Source: Pyropia haitanensis
Lineage: Eukaryota > Rhodophyta > Bangiophyceae > Bangiales > Bangiaceae
Length of the DNA: 64,000 nt
Direction: 5' to 3'
Assembly: GCA_008729055.1 (NCBI GenBank)
Contig: SDUX01000008.1
Location: 4,799,756-4,863,755, forward strand
The notes under the pieces are model-generated. The model saw nothing but the letters and a program-made list of their open reading frames with translations. It did not search any database and was not told the DNA's origin. Positions 21,710-32,769 of this stretch are shown here, piece after piece (the first letter of the stretch is position 1; every line of letters starts with the position of its first letter). Both the position numbers and the translations under genes were made by a program.

Positions 21710-23999
21710 CTCGGCCGAGTCGGCGCTAGACGAGACGGACGGCGTCAAGTCGGTGGTGAGCGTCAGCGACAGCGGCTCGCTCTGGCAGCTGCCGCTGCGG
21801 CTGCTCGACGCGCCGCCCGCAGACGCGGTCGACGGCGGCGCGGCGGCCGGGCGGGCGGGATCCCTCGTTGGCCAGTCTGGGGGGGTCCATGCCCCCCACA
21901 CGGCGGCGGCAGCAAGGTAGGTGACGGGGTGACGCCACGGAGCAGCCGCCGCGGCCGCACCGCGGACGGCGGGGGGTGGCGCGGCCAGGGATTGGCAGCG
22001 CCGGGCGGGTCGCCCGCCGCCGCGGCGCGCTGCTGCTGCGGGCTCGCGGGCGGGTGCCACGACACCGTGGTGCCGGCCGCCACGTGGTTCTGCCGCGCCC
22101 CTCGGCCGCCGGCCGCGGCTGGCCCGCGACCACCCGCGCGGCGTCGGCGGGGATTGAGACCGCGCGGCGTCGGCGGGGATCGAGACCGCGCGCCGCCGTG
22201 GCCGTCGAGCGCCGCCAGGCGCCATCCGCGGGCGCCCCCGCCGCGCCTCGACGGGCGCGGCCGTGCACGTCGACCGCCGTCGACGGCGCCCCCCCCCCCC
22301 CGCACCCGCGCCGCCGCCCGGCGCCATCACCGCGGCCGCCCACCTCGACCAGCCGCGCGCGGGGGGTGCGGAGCGCCGACGCGGCCGGCCGGCCGGCCGC
22401 CCTCTGGCGCCGTGCCCGCCCCGCGCCGGCGGGGACGCCCGCCCGCGCCGCGCGCCGCGGCCGGCCGGGTCGGGGCGGCGGCCGCGTCGCGGCGCCGCGC
22501 CGCGGCGCCGACGCACGACGGCGGCACGCCCACCAACGCCGCCGCGCCGCGCGCACGCGCGTGCCGCTGGCGGCCACGCCGCTGGGGGGGCGGCGCGCCG
22601 CGGCGGCCGCCGCGGCGGCGGCGACGGGGGGGGGGGCGCCGCGGCGGCGGGCGGCGACGGGCGGCGGCGCGCGACGGCGCCGCACCGGGGGGGCACCGCG
22701 GCGGCCGGGGCGGCCGTCGTGGCGCGTCGCGCGCGCGTGGTGGCTTGTGGGGGGGGGGGGGGGGAGGCACGCGTCGGCCGCGGGCACGGCGGGGATGGTC
22801 GCAGCGGATCCTGGACTGGCACGTTGCCGCCGTCACGGCTGCTGCCGCCATGCGCTGGTGGCCAGCCGGTGGCGGCCGCGGCGGCACGCTCCTGGCGGTG
22901 CGCCCGGCCCGCCGGCGCCCAACAGCGGCCGCGGTCCGCCCGGCTCCGCCTCTCGGCCGCCATTTGGATGGAGCGTGTCGCGGTGCGCGGCGGGCGTGGG
23001 CCGCCACCCTCGGATTCACCGCGCCCCGCGCGGCACGGGCGCCTCATCCACCGCGGCGGCGGCGGTGGCAGTCGCGGCGGCGCGTGCTGTGGGGGGCGCA
23101 CCTCCCGGCCGCCCGCCGCGCGTGGGTGGCCAGGCAGGCCGAGCGGGTTGGGTGAGCCGCGAAGGAGGGGAGGCCCGGGGGTAGTAGGCGGCGCGGCAGC
23201 GACAGCCGCGGTGCAGTCGAGTCGAGGAAGCGGCGGGCGGCCGACGTCGCCGCCGCCCGGCGGCCGCCGACGTACCCGCCGCCAGTCCCGCAGTCGCAGC
23301 GGCGACGGCAGCACCGTCGGCGGCAGCGGCCGCGCTCGCGGCGGCGGCAGAGCCCGGCTGCCAGAGGCGCTCGGAGCGCCCGAGCCTCGCGCCTCGAGCC
23401 GCGACAGCCGCCGGCCGCCCCCTGGCCACCACCGCCAGCACGGCGCACGGGTGCCTCCAGAGCTACGTGAAGCGTTTTTCGCCGTCCGGTACGCACACTG
23501 GCGTGCACAACCCGGGACGGAGGTGGCGCGCCGCCGCTCCCGCCACCGCGACTGCCGCCGTCCCGCCAGCGACACGCCTGCCCTCCCGCTCCCCACGCCA
23601 TGCCGGGCTCCCCCCCCCACCCCCCCCCCCCCCTCTCGCCGCGGCGCGCCCCCCCCCCCCCCCCCACCCCGCCGCGCTGCGGCCCCTCCGCGGCCGCGCA
23701 TGGACCCGCGCCGACCCGCGGCGCGGTGCGGCAGTCACCGTCGCCCCCCCCCCGCCGCCCGGCACCCTGGCAGGGGGAGTGCGCCACCCCCACCGCCGCC
23801 GCCGCCGCCGGTCGCACCCCGCCGCGGCGGCCCGCCACCCCCGCCGCCGCCGCCGCCGTGAGCCCGCTGCCGGCGGTCGTCGCCGGCCGCCGCCGTCACC
23901 CCCTCCGCCGCAGCCGCCGGCTGTTGCCCCGCCTGCGCCGCCATTGGCTGCCGGCTGCCCCTGCCGCGCCCGCCTGCCGGCTCCGCGCCTGCCACCGCC

Positions 24000-24050
<51 letters not shown>

Positions 24051-24489
24051 TCCGCCCCCCGCCACCCACGCCAGCGCCCTCCTGCTCTGGCCATCACCCC
24101 CGCCGCCGCCACCTCCACCGGCTGGTTGCCACCGCGGCTGCCGCTGCCGCCACCCGCCGCCCTCCACAGGAGCTACTGCCCCCGCCGGCCGGCCGCCGCC
24201 CCCACCGCCAGCCGCCAAGCTCTGGCCGGCCGCGCCCCCCCCCCCCCCCCCCCCCGCCACGCGCACGCGCGCGCCGAGGCGGACCCGCACACGCGGCGCG
24301 CGTGCCGCGGCGCCATCCCGCGGTCACCGCGACGCGGCACGCGGCGCACGCCGCGCGCGTGGGCGGGACGCGCCCGCGGGCGTGGCGGCCGGCGGGGTCC
24401 CCCGCCGGCCGCGGCGGCCGCGGCGGGAGGGTGCGCCCACGCACGCACGCACCCGCACGCCAGATGCCGGGAGGGGAACCCCCACCCCC
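21710..24489. other. GC-rich low-complexity region
   Basis: Composition is Arg/Pro/Ala in all frames, with GCC triplets (23990-24050) and long C-runs (23610-23670, 24236-24256). A 21-base unit (GAGACCGCGCGGCGTCGGCGG type) is tandemly duplicated at about 22130-22190. No gene is supportable. Confidence 0.6.
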
Positions 24490-24496
24490 GCACGAG
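24490..24496. repeat. Target-site duplication, left copy (GCACGAG)
   Basis: Identical to 25107-25113 on the other side of the 610-bp transposon; it marks the insertion point. Confidence 0.8.
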
Positions 24497-25106
24497 TAAG
24501 GTTGGCAGGTCGGTAAATCCGATCGAAAAACGACATCGGTAACCGACGGTATCACGATCGGTAAACGGTAAGCTTGATTCGCTCGCTGGTCGGTATCGGT
24601 CGGTATGGTAATCGGACTTGTAATTTTATTTCAGTGCGACCGTCACAAGGCACTCGCCTGACCCAGCAGTCGCCGTGGTGGTGTGGCGGCTGTGGAACTT
24701 CCGGGCCGCTAAGTTCCCCTTGCATCTTCTCGTTGGGAGCAGGGCGGGTGGTCAGTTCGTTGTCGATGTGTGCACCTTGATGCGTGAGAATCAAAGGACG
24801 CGGCTTGGCATGCAGGAGAGATATGGGACGTGGAGGAGACGGGGTGTGCCCGTGCTTGCCCATGGCAGGAATGGTCAAGGTGGTGGCTCTGGTCGGGTTG
24901 AGCTGAGGCGTGCCACCGGTTCCGTCCGGGTCATCGAGTGGCCGAGGCAGTGGGCAGAATCAAGTGTGGAGCTCCAACCACGCCCTACTTTATAGGAATT
25001 GATATAAGGATTTCGGTTACCGAGATCCCGATGCAAAATAAGCATTTCGGAATATCGACCAGTAAACGGTATCCAGCATCGTATCGATCGGTAAATGACA
25101 ACCTTA
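24497..25106. mobile_element. 610-bp non-autonomous DNA transposon (MITE, hAT-like ends)
   Basis: The terminal inverted repeat begins TAAGGTTGGCA on the left and TAAGGTTGTCA on the right (reverse strand); 10 of 11 bases agree. It is flanked by a perfect 7-base target-site duplication GCACGAG (24490-24496 and 25107-25113). The TAAGG ends fit the YARNG terminal pattern of hAT elements, although hAT normally gives an 8-base duplication. Both subterminal regions are full of short CGGTA/CGGTAA and ATCGGTAA words in both orientations, typical of transposase-binding repeats. The element is clearly less GC-rich than its surroundings. Short open frames inside (such as 24675-24995) have no recognisable transposase motif, so it would be moved in trans. 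Confidence 0.82.
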
Positions 25107-25113
25107 GCACGAG
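25107..25113. repeat. Target-site duplication, right copy (GCACGAG)
   Basis: Perfect match to the left copy and immediately adjacent to the terminal CCTTA of the element. Confidence 0.8.
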
Positions 25114-25831
25114 GGGGGGGCGGCCGCGCCGTCCACGCCACGCCGCGGTTGGCCGTTGGGCGGCGGGGGGGGGGGCGTGCCGGCCGGCGCGGCCGGCGGC
25201 GGTGGGGCTCGCCGCCCTCGCGCGGCGCGAGCGGCGGCCGGCCGGCGGCGGCGGGATCCGCGTGAGGCGCGGCACGAGCGCGACGCAAACCGACCGCGAC
25301 CGCGCGCGGCCAACGGGGGGGGGACCCGCGCGGGACCCGCTGCGCCGTCAGCCTGCGCGCCCCGCCAGTCCGCGCCCCGTCCGTGGCGCACAGTGGCCAC
25401 CGCCGCCACCAGACGGCGGGCAGCCCTACCCGCGCTGCTCGCTCCGACAGTGTGCCAGTGTCAAGGGGGGGGGTGGGGGGGGGGGGGAGGGAGAAGACGC
25501 CGCACTGCGCGCAGCCACGCCCGATCGTAGAGGCGAGCCGCGCACCCCCGCGGCCGCCCCCCCCCCCCCTGCCCCTCCCGGCCGTGACTCCTCAGAGCAC
25601 GCCCCCCCCCCCCCCCACCCCCCGGCAGCCCAATCCCACTCCCCCCCTCCCGGCGGTTCTCTCCCTCACCACACGCTGCCCTTCCCCCCCTCCCGCGGGC
25701 CCTTCCCCCCCCCGCCCCTCCGCCGCGGTCTGCTCCCCCGATCCCCCCCCCCCCCGCTCCCCCCCCCCCCCACCCCCCTCCGCCCCCCGCCGCGCGCGTC
25801 TTTCCCGTTTTTTTTTTTGAAAATCCCGACC
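25114..25831. other. Upstream region of the unassigned two-exon gene
   Basis: GC-rich with C-runs near 25558-25620 and 25730-25785. It presumably holds the promoter and leader of the gene starting at 25832. No separate gene is seen. Confidence 0.5.
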
Positions 25832-27979
25832 ATGACACGCCGCCCCCCCCGCGTGGCGCCCATCCCCGGCGCGCTGCGGACGCTCGCCCCCCTGACGCCC
25901 GCGCAGCGGCGGTTCCTGCTCGCCACGGACGGGGCGGTGGAGGCGGGCCTGACGCCCGCCAGCCTCGCCGCGGCCGCCACCTGGGCCCACACCGAGGCGG
26001 TGTCCACGGCGCTGCTCGGCGCGATCATCCCGGGCGCCGTCGCGGTGACGCCGCCGGCAGACGTGCCGGGCGCGGCGCTGATGGTGGACGTGGCACACCT
26101 CGTACGTCGAAGGGGGGGGGGGGGGGGGGAGTAGAGGGCGCGACCGCGGCGGGTGGAGAGGTGGGGGGGAGGGTGAGGGGGGGGGGGGAGACTGCAAAGG
26201 CGGCCGAGGGAGGCGGGCCAGCGCGGCCGGTACAGTCGAATGAGCGGCCGCGGCGTGGACTGTCTGCGCCGGTGACCACCTTCCGCTCACCCTTTTTTTC
26301 GTCTCTGACGCTTTCGCGCTGGCTGCTCGACGGCGCTTCCGCCCCCATCCGCTGGTCTGATCGACTTGCTGTTGCCCCCTCCCCCCCCCCCCCCACCCCC
26401 CCCCCCAGTTTGTCCCCTACACCTCCACCGGCGGCATCACCACCGGCCTCGTCACGACCAGCGTTCGCTTTTGGGTGTACCAACACACGCGCGGCGGCCC
26501 CGCGGCGGTGCCCACCGGCGGCGCCCACACCGCCTCCACCGCCCGCCGCTACGCGTCGCCGCTGCCCGCCACGCCGGCGCGGACCGACCTCGGCCGGTTC
26601 CTCCTCAACGAGACGACGGGGGAGCTCTACTACCGCATCCGCCTCGCGGGGGCGCTGTGCATCAAGCGGGTGGCGCCCGCGCGGGCGCGCGGCCGCGGCG
26701 CCCGCACGCGCACGTTTTCGCTCTTTGAGCGCGCCCCGTCGGCGGCGGCGGCGGCGGCGGCGGCGGCGGGCGCGCCGGGCGTCAGCGTCAGCCACGTGGT
26801 GATTGAGGATACGCCCGTCGGCGGCCGCGGCGCGGCCGGCCGCGCGCGTGGCGGGGGTGGCGGCGGCGGCGGCGGCGGCGGCGGTGACGGCGGGGCGGGC
26901 TATGGCGACTGGCGCGCGGGCCCGCGGACGCGCGCGGCGGACTTTGCGGGCTTCCCCGCCGCCCTCGGCCGCCTCGGCGGCCGCTTTGGCGCCGTCCTCC
27001 GTGGCACCGTCGGCGGCGTCGACACCGGCACCGTGCCGGCGGTGGGCGCGGCGGACCGTGGCGGCCCGTTTCCCATCCACACCGTCGACCGCGTCGCGCC
27101 GCTGGCGGCGGTGTGGGGGGCACCCCGCCCGAGGGGGGGGGGGGGTTTGGGGGGGACGAGCTCGCCGCCGTCGTTGCCGTCGTTGCCGCCGCCGTGACGC
27201 ACCCAGCCGGCTGGGCCGCCGCGTGGGCGGGCACGTGGGCGGCGGGGGAGGGGGGTAGGGGGGTCGACGGGGGGGGGGGGGGGGGGGGGGTGGACGACGT
27301 CCAGGCAGCGTCGCAGCCGGGCGGGAGCCGGTCGGTCGTGTCGGCGGCGGCGGTGGTGACCGGGTCGGCGTCAGCGTCGGCGTCGGCGTCGGCAACACGG
27401 TCGGTGGGCGTGTCGACAGCGGCGACACCGACGGTAGCGGCGGCGGCGGTGGCGGCGGCGGCGGTGGCGGCGACGGCGGCAGCGGCGGCGGCGGTGGTGG
27501 CCGGCCGCGCCGCGCCTGCGCGGCCGCTATCCAAAGGTGACCGGGCGAGCCAGCGGCGGTGCCGGCGGCGGCGGCGGCAGACCGCCGCGTGGTCGGGCCG
27601 CGCCTCCTCCGCCACCGCTGCCGCCGCGTGCCCGCCGGGGGCGGTGGTGGACACGTCCGCCGCCGCGGCCGACGCGTCGGCCGACGAAGGCCCCACCGCC
27701 GTCACCGCCGCCGCCGCCACCGCCGCCACCGCCGCAGCCGCCGCCGCTGCCACCAACGCCGACGGGGATGCTGGGAGCGAGAGCGACGACGGCCGCCGCG
27801 GCCTTGGCGGGCGCAGCCGCGACAGCAGCGGCGACAGCGACGACGCCTCTGGCGCGGGCGACGGCGGCGGCGACGCGTCGGCAGGCAGACTCGCGGCCGA
27901 CGGCCACCTATCGGCGGGGCACGTGCGCGCGTTTGCCGACCTCTTTGAGGCGTCGGAGGGAACGGTGCCGCCCACGTGA
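25832..27979 (+). CDS. Unassigned protein, two exons, one frame break at a G-run
   Basis: join(25832..26101, 26409..27979), about 613 residues if read through the break. Exon 1 (MTRRPPRVAPIPGALRTLAP ... DVAHL) ends at the donor GTACGTCGAA. Exon 2 begins after a long C tract and CCCCAG with FVPYTSTGGITTGLVTTSVR and FWVYQHTRGG, in phase 0. Protein-like blocks continue: TDLGRFLLNETTGELYYRIR, LAGALCIKRV, TRTFSLFERAP, FPAALGRLGGRFGAVLRG and PFPIHTVDRVAPLAAVWGAP. At the G-run 27133-27144 the sensible frame shifts to GGDELAAVVAVVAAAVTHP and runs to a Ser/Asp/Ala-rich tail (SESDDGRR ... SRDSSGDSDDAS) ending GHVRAFADLFEASEGTVPPT. I do not recognise the family. The two exons, clean splice phase and the pattern of homopolymer break seen in neighbouring genes argue for a real gene. 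Confidence 0.6.
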
Positions 27980-28331
27980 GCGCACCCATGCACATGCTCT
28001 CTCATGACCATACCTCCTTGCACTGGCCGGAGGGGGGGGGAATGTGACGCCACTCTTATGTACATCTGAGGAAGGGGATGGTCGCCCATCTACACGATGA
28101 CGGCAGTAGGAGAGCGTACTCGGAGGGGAGGGGAGGGGGGAGTGATTGACAACTCTTTGGGAGAGCCCTGTCCATACCCCCAACCTCGGGGCGACGGCAG
28201 CCTTGCTCCGTGGATTCACGTGCGTGTACACCATGTCTCCCCAAAGTTATCTTTTTCCTGTTGCTCACTACAGTTATCCTCGTCACCAACGCCCCCATCT
28301 TGTCTCCCCTTCAATTGTCAGCTCCCAGCAA
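27980..28331. other. Intergenic spacer
   Basis: 350 bases of normal composition between the end of the unassigned gene and the left arm of the inverted duplication. No gene is seen. Confidence 0.55.
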
Positions 28332-29309
28332 TACTTCTGTACACTGTTTCCAGCAGCAGCTGCCAGCTGCTCCCCATCCCTCGCTCAGCACTTCTTCCAC
28401 ACCGGGTTGTTGCCGTCCTTGCAGTAGCACGTCTCCACGTCCTTCCACACCCACGCGCACGCCTGCCCGTCGTTGCTGTTGTCCACCGTCAGCGTCGCGG
28501 GCCACCAGTGCGACACGCACGTCTTGGTCGCCGTCGACCGCCGCATCGTCTTGGCCGCCGGCTTGACGCACGGCGGCTTGCAGCGGACCACGTCACACCC
28601 CTTCCAGCTGCACACCCCGTGGCGGAACACGCGGCCACACGCGGACCACGTCTTGACACACCGCTCGCCGCCAACCTTGACGTACCGCGTCTTCATGACG
28701 GGCGGCCGCGGCGGGCACACCGGCTCCGCACACACCGTCTTGTCACACCACTTGCGCACGCAGTTACCGTCCGCGTTGAGCTCCGTGTCGCACTGCGTCC
28801 ACGTGGACGTGCACTTTTTGCCGCCCCGGTACACAATCATGGTCTTGGTCGGCATGCGCGGCGGGCAGCACTTGGTCACGTCCGTCCACACCCACTTGCC
28901 GCTGGCCACGTCGACGCCCGACACAAACCACCGGCTGATGCAGTCGACGCCGCCGGCCTTGACAATCTTCATCACCTTGGGCGTCGGCGTCGGGCCGGTC
29001 GGGCCCGTCGCCGCCGCGCCAGTCACGACCGCCGCCGCGGCGGCGGCGGCGGCCGCGATCGAGGCGAGCGTGGCAAAGCGACCCATGGTGGAGAGGGGAG
29101 GGAGGGGGACTCGCGGTGAACGCGACGGCGACGCGGCGGCGCTGCGGCGGTGCAGTGAGAGGGGTGTGGGGGTACGGAGGCGAGCAAAGGGGTGCGGATG
29201 ATGTGGATGGATGGGCGGTGGGCTGGTGGGTTTGCGCGGGCAAGGATGACGAATGGGGGCGGCACCGACGCACCCCCCGGTGCGGTATTCATAGCAAGCG
29301 GCCGGCGGC
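28332..29309. repeat. Left arm of a ~978-bp inverted duplication
   Basis: Reverse complement of 31792-32769. Paired positions sum to 61101 throughout, so the aligned part has no indels; I see only a few substitutions, all outside the protein. The arm contains one complete Cys-rich gene plus its leader and about 55 bases of 3' sequence, and stops abruptly on both sides. Confidence 0.93.
28385..29086 (-). CDS. Secreted cysteine-rich repeat protein, copy 1
   Basis: 233 residues, intronless. An N-terminal signal peptide (MGRFATLASIAAAAAAAAAV, cleavage probably near residue 25-27) is followed by a short Thr/Pro/Gly linker and a mature part with 20 cysteines. The mature part is built of four imperfect repeats starting near residues 39, 82, 132 and 180. 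Each opens with Lys/Thr-Met or Thr-Arg and a Cys-x3-Trp core (C49-W53, C92-W96, C143-W147, C190-W194), then further Cys and Trp. Pro-rich links PPRMPTK, PPRPPVMK and KPPCVKPAAK separate the repeats. The even cysteine number and Trp spacing suggest a disulfide-stabilised extracellular or wall-matrix protein. I do not recognise the family and assign no function. The protein is identical to the copy at 32015-32716. Confidence 0.85.
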   Translation of the reverse strand: MGRFATLASIAAAAAAAAAVVTGAAATGPTGPTPTPKVMKIVKAGGVDCISRWFVSGVDVASGKWVWTDVTKCCPPRMPTKTMIVYRGGKKCTSTWTQCDTELNADGNCVRKWCDKTVCAEPVCPPRPPVMKTRYVKVGGERCVKTWSACGRVFRHGVCSWKGCDVVRCKPPCVKPAAKTMRRSTATKTCVSHWWPATLTVDNSNDGQACAWVWKDVETCYCKDGNNPVWKKC

Positions 29310-31791
29310 CGAACGTCTTCATGCAGCAGCGCCTACGACCACCCCAGCTGTGCCCCCCACGGCAGCTGCCGCGCAAGTCGGGTGCTCGACGGGGCACGGC
29401 GGCACCAGCACGGCCCCACCCCGTTGCGCCTGTGCCTGTACGCGTGACAGTGGCGGCGGGTGACAGACTGGCAGGACCCCCGCCCCCTCCGCTCCCCATC
29501 CACTCCAGAGCCACGCCGGGCCGCGGCGGCGGCGGCGGCGCTGCTGTGCTCCGGCTGCCAGCGCGGGCGCCCGCTGTAGGCCGCGCGGGAACATGAAGGG
29601 TGGCGTAGGGGGAGGCGGCGCCGGCAACGGGGGTGACACACCCCCGCCCCTGCTGTCAACCACCACGTGTCGAGAGGCGTAACGGGGGGGGGGGCCGGCG
29701 GGAGGGGCGGCAGCCGAGTGACAGTGCGGCGTGACGGGCCGACGCCCACGGGTGGCTTCCCCCCTGTGGTCCTCAACGCCACCGCGCCGGGTGTCGGCCG
29801 GTGGAGGCCGCGGCGGGGAAGCACCCCCGCCAGAGGTCTGGCGTGGCACCCACTCACGCGGCCGAGATGGAGGACTGTAGCTAGGCTTGCGGCGTGGGCA
29901 CTCAGACTGGCGCACTCAGCAGATGCGTGCCACCCGTGGGCGTGATCGTGGGGCCGCCGCGTGAAGGGATGGGAGGGCGGCTTACAAGGAATGTCAATGG
30001 TGGCCCTCGAGCTCGTCTCGGTCCCTGCGACCGCGACTGCCGTCCGGTCGTGAGGTTACCCAGCTGCGCGAGGTCAGTACAGCGGGGTGACAGTCAACCG
30101 ATGCGTGCCGGCCTCGCATGCACAGCGGGCTGGCTTCCGACGGCCCAACCCAACGTCCCAGTCCCGACTCTTCCCACAGACGGCGCCTCTATGGATGCGG
30201 ACGGAGGCGTACTGTCGGATCTCGTTGCATCTGTTGTTCAACTGTCGTGACCCCCCGGAAAAGATGCGTGGTGCACAATCTGGTATGACTCGGCAAATGG
30301 TGTATTGCGCTGAGCCCTCAGTATCACTGACTTGACGTATGTTGTACTTGTACGCTTGGTTTCGGCCTTTCATTGGTCCTCGCGGAGAAGCTTGGCGGTA
30401 CACCATCCATTTAGACAGCTTTCAAGTGAGAAGCACGGCACTCAGTACCGAGCCACACCACGGAGGAAACGTGGGCCCACTCGGAGCTTCCGAGCTTCGT
30501 CTCTGAAAACAGGGAAGAGACACCACTGTAACTTTTGTCCATTTTCTTTACCTCTGGTGTCACGGATCCCCACCCGTGACGAGCCCAGCTGTTCGAGGCG
30601 TCGAACCCCGCTGATCATTGGGGTTACCGACTGAAGGCGTGGCTGTCTCTGAGGCCGCGGCTTCGTGTGTAAGGGCCGCGGACCCAGTAGACCTCTGAGC
30701 TGGGAGAACGCGCCCCTCGTCCGTAGCGGCGAGGGTCGTGGCCGGCAGCCGGCCCTCCCCAGCGCCTCTTTTCCTTGGGTGGCGTGGCAGGCCAGATCTG
30801 TGGCCGAGCGGGAGCGGCCTGTTGGCGTGTCATGTGCGGGTAACTGGGCGCCTTTCGCCATGCCGACTCGCCGTCGCAGTCCCGTTTTTTCAAACGTCGC
30901 GGGTGCCGTCAACGCTCCTCGGGTGACGGGGGAGATACCGCCTCGCACCACCCGCCGCGTGCCCTCCAGCGCGTCTCGGGCACCCCCCCTCCCCCCCTCC
31001 CCCAAAATTGCACCCCGAACGAGCAGTCGCCACAGCCGCCGCGGTCGTGGTCCCGCCTCTGTTTGAACTAGGGCCCACGCCGAGCTGTGCGCCCACGCGG
31101 TCCGCGCCGCCACTCGCGTCATGTGGGGCGCTTGGCCATCCGACCGCGGCGCGCCGCCGGCGCCACCGCGGCGGCACACGGGCAGAGCGGGAGGAGGGGG
31201 AGCGGCATGTGATGAGGTGAGGGGCGGCGGGGGAGGGGGGGGGGGGGGGGGGGGGGGCGAGAGGTGTGCGCGGACGGCGCGGGCCGCGTGCAAAGCAGTG
31301 GGGAGGCGGGGGAGGTCGGGACCGCCGCGGGCGCGGCCGACGCTCCCGCGACGCGCGCCGCCGCGGGCGGTAGGTGGCGGGGCAACCCGGGAGTGCCGGC
31401 GGGCGTCGAAGAAAACGCGGGCGGCCGAGACGAGGACGGGAAAAGAGGAGGGGGACGACGTTGCGGCGGGGCTGTCGGGGGGGGGGGGGGGGGTGGTGGG
31501 TGGGGTGCCGTGGGGAAACCGCTGTTAGCAGGTATCGTGGCCGGCAGGCCCCCCCTGGGTGCGTGCCACAGTGTGGGCGGCCGGCCGACCCCGGGCCGGG
31601 CGGGTGCCACGGTCAGCGCCGCGCCGCGCCGCGGCGGCGGCGGGGCGGCGGTGCCGGCGGGCTCGCGTCACGACCGCGGCGCCGACCCGCAGGACGCGCC
31701 GGCAGCACGACAGCGGCCGAGGCGGGCCACAGCGGGGGTGCCCGCCTGTGCTGCCCGCGCGCCCGCCTTTGCTGCCCGCGTGGCCTCCTCT
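29310..31791. other. ~2.5-kb spacer between the inverted arms
   Basis: Single-copy-looking sequence of normal to high GC, with no protein-like frame and no visible transposase. It contains a G-run at 31229-31257. The short T-arm-like hairpin near 30583-30600 does not belong to a tRNA. It separates two divergently oriented identical genes (their 5' ends face each other), so it must hold both promoters. Confidence 0.6.
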
Positions 31792-31807
31792 GCCGCCGGC
31801 CGCTTGC

Positions 31808-31815
31808 TATGAATA
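31808..31815 (+). promoter_or_regulatory. Possible TATA-like element (TATGAATA) of the Cys-rich gene
   Basis: An AT-rich octamer about 200 bases before the start codon, right at the edge of the duplicated arm. The mirror copy is at 29286-29293. No experimental support; position alone suggests a core promoter. Confidence 0.25.
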
Positions 31816-32014
31816 CCGCACCGGGGGGTGCGTCGGTGCCGCCCCCATTCGTCATCCTTGCCCGCGCAAACCCACCAGCCCACCGCCCATCCACCCACAT
31901 CATCCGCACCCCTTTGCTCGCCTCCGTACCCCCACACCCCTCTCACTGCACCGCCGCAGCGCCGCCGCGTCGCCGTCGCGTTCACCGCGAGTCCCCCTCC
32001 CCCCCCTCTCCACC

Positions 32015-32716
32015 ATGGGTCGCTTTGCCACGCTCGCCTCGATCGCGGCCGCCGCCGCCGCCGCGGCGGCGGTCGTGACTGGCGCGGCGGCGACGGGCCC
32101 GACCGGCCCGACGCCGACGCCCAAGGTGATGAAGATTGTCAAGGCCGGCGGCGTCGACTGCATCAGCCGGTGGTTTGTGTCGGGCGTCGACGTGGCCAGC
32201 GGCAAGTGGGTGTGGACGGACGTGACCAAGTGCTGCCCGCCGCGCATGCCGACCAAGACCATGATTGTGTACCGGGGCGGCAAAAAGTGCACGTCCACGT
32301 GGACGCAGTGCGACACGGAGCTCAACGCGGACGGTAACTGCGTGCGCAAGTGGTGTGACAAGACGGTGTGTGCGGAGCCGGTGTGCCCGCCGCGGCCGCC
32401 CGTCATGAAGACGCGGTACGTCAAGGTTGGCGGCGAGCGGTGTGTCAAGACGTGGTCCGCGTGTGGCCGCGTGTTCCGCCACGGGGTGTGCAGCTGGAAG
32501 GGGTGTGACGTGGTCCGCTGCAAGCCGCCGTGCGTCAAGCCGGCGGCCAAGACGATGCGGCGGTCGACGGCGACCAAGACGTGCGTGTCGCACTGGTGGC
32601 CCGCGACGCTGACGGTGGACAACAGCAACGACGGGCAGGCGTGTGCGTGGGTGTGGAAGGACGTGGAGACGTGCTACTGCAAGGACGGCAACAACCCGGT
32701 GTGGAAGAAGTGCTGA
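32015..32716 (+). CDS. Secreted cysteine-rich repeat protein, copy 2
   Basis: 233 residues, identical in protein sequence to the gene at 28385-29086: signal peptide, four Cys-x3-Trp repeats and 20 cysteines, ending CYCKDGNNPVWKKC. The start ATG lies in the context CCACCATGGG. Because the arms include the leader as well as the coding region, both copies can be expected to be expressed alike. The duplication is recent or kept uniform by gene conversion. No function is assigned. Confidence 0.85.
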   Translation: MGRFATLASIAAAAAAAAAVVTGAAATGPTGPTPTPKVMKIVKAGGVDCISRWFVSGVDVASGKWVWTDVTKCCPPRMPTKTMIVYRGGKKCTSTWTQCDTELNADGNCVRKWCDKTVCAEPVCPPRPPVMKTRYVKVGGERCVKTWSACGRVFRHGVCSWKGCDVVRCKPPCVKPAAKTMRRSTATKTCVSHWWPATLTVDNSNDGQACAWVWKDVETCYCKDGNNPVWKKC

Positions 32717-32769
32717 GCGAGGGATGGGGAGCAGCTGGGAGCTGCTGCTGGAAACAGTGTACAGAAGTA

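Larger units (their letters stand above)
31792..32769. repeat. Right arm of the ~978-bp inverted duplication
   Basis: Matches the left arm in reverse orientation from GCCGCCGGC at 31792 to CAGAAGTAT near 32769, after which the two sides diverge. Differences I can see are in the leader (for example CCACCC versus CCATCC), just before the ATG and in the 3' part. Confidence 0.93.

Noticed and set aside
30560..30660. tRNA-like T-arm (GGGGTTCGACGCCT on the minus strand)
   Set aside because: There is a five-base stem with a seven-base loop, but no matching acceptor, D or anticodon arms.
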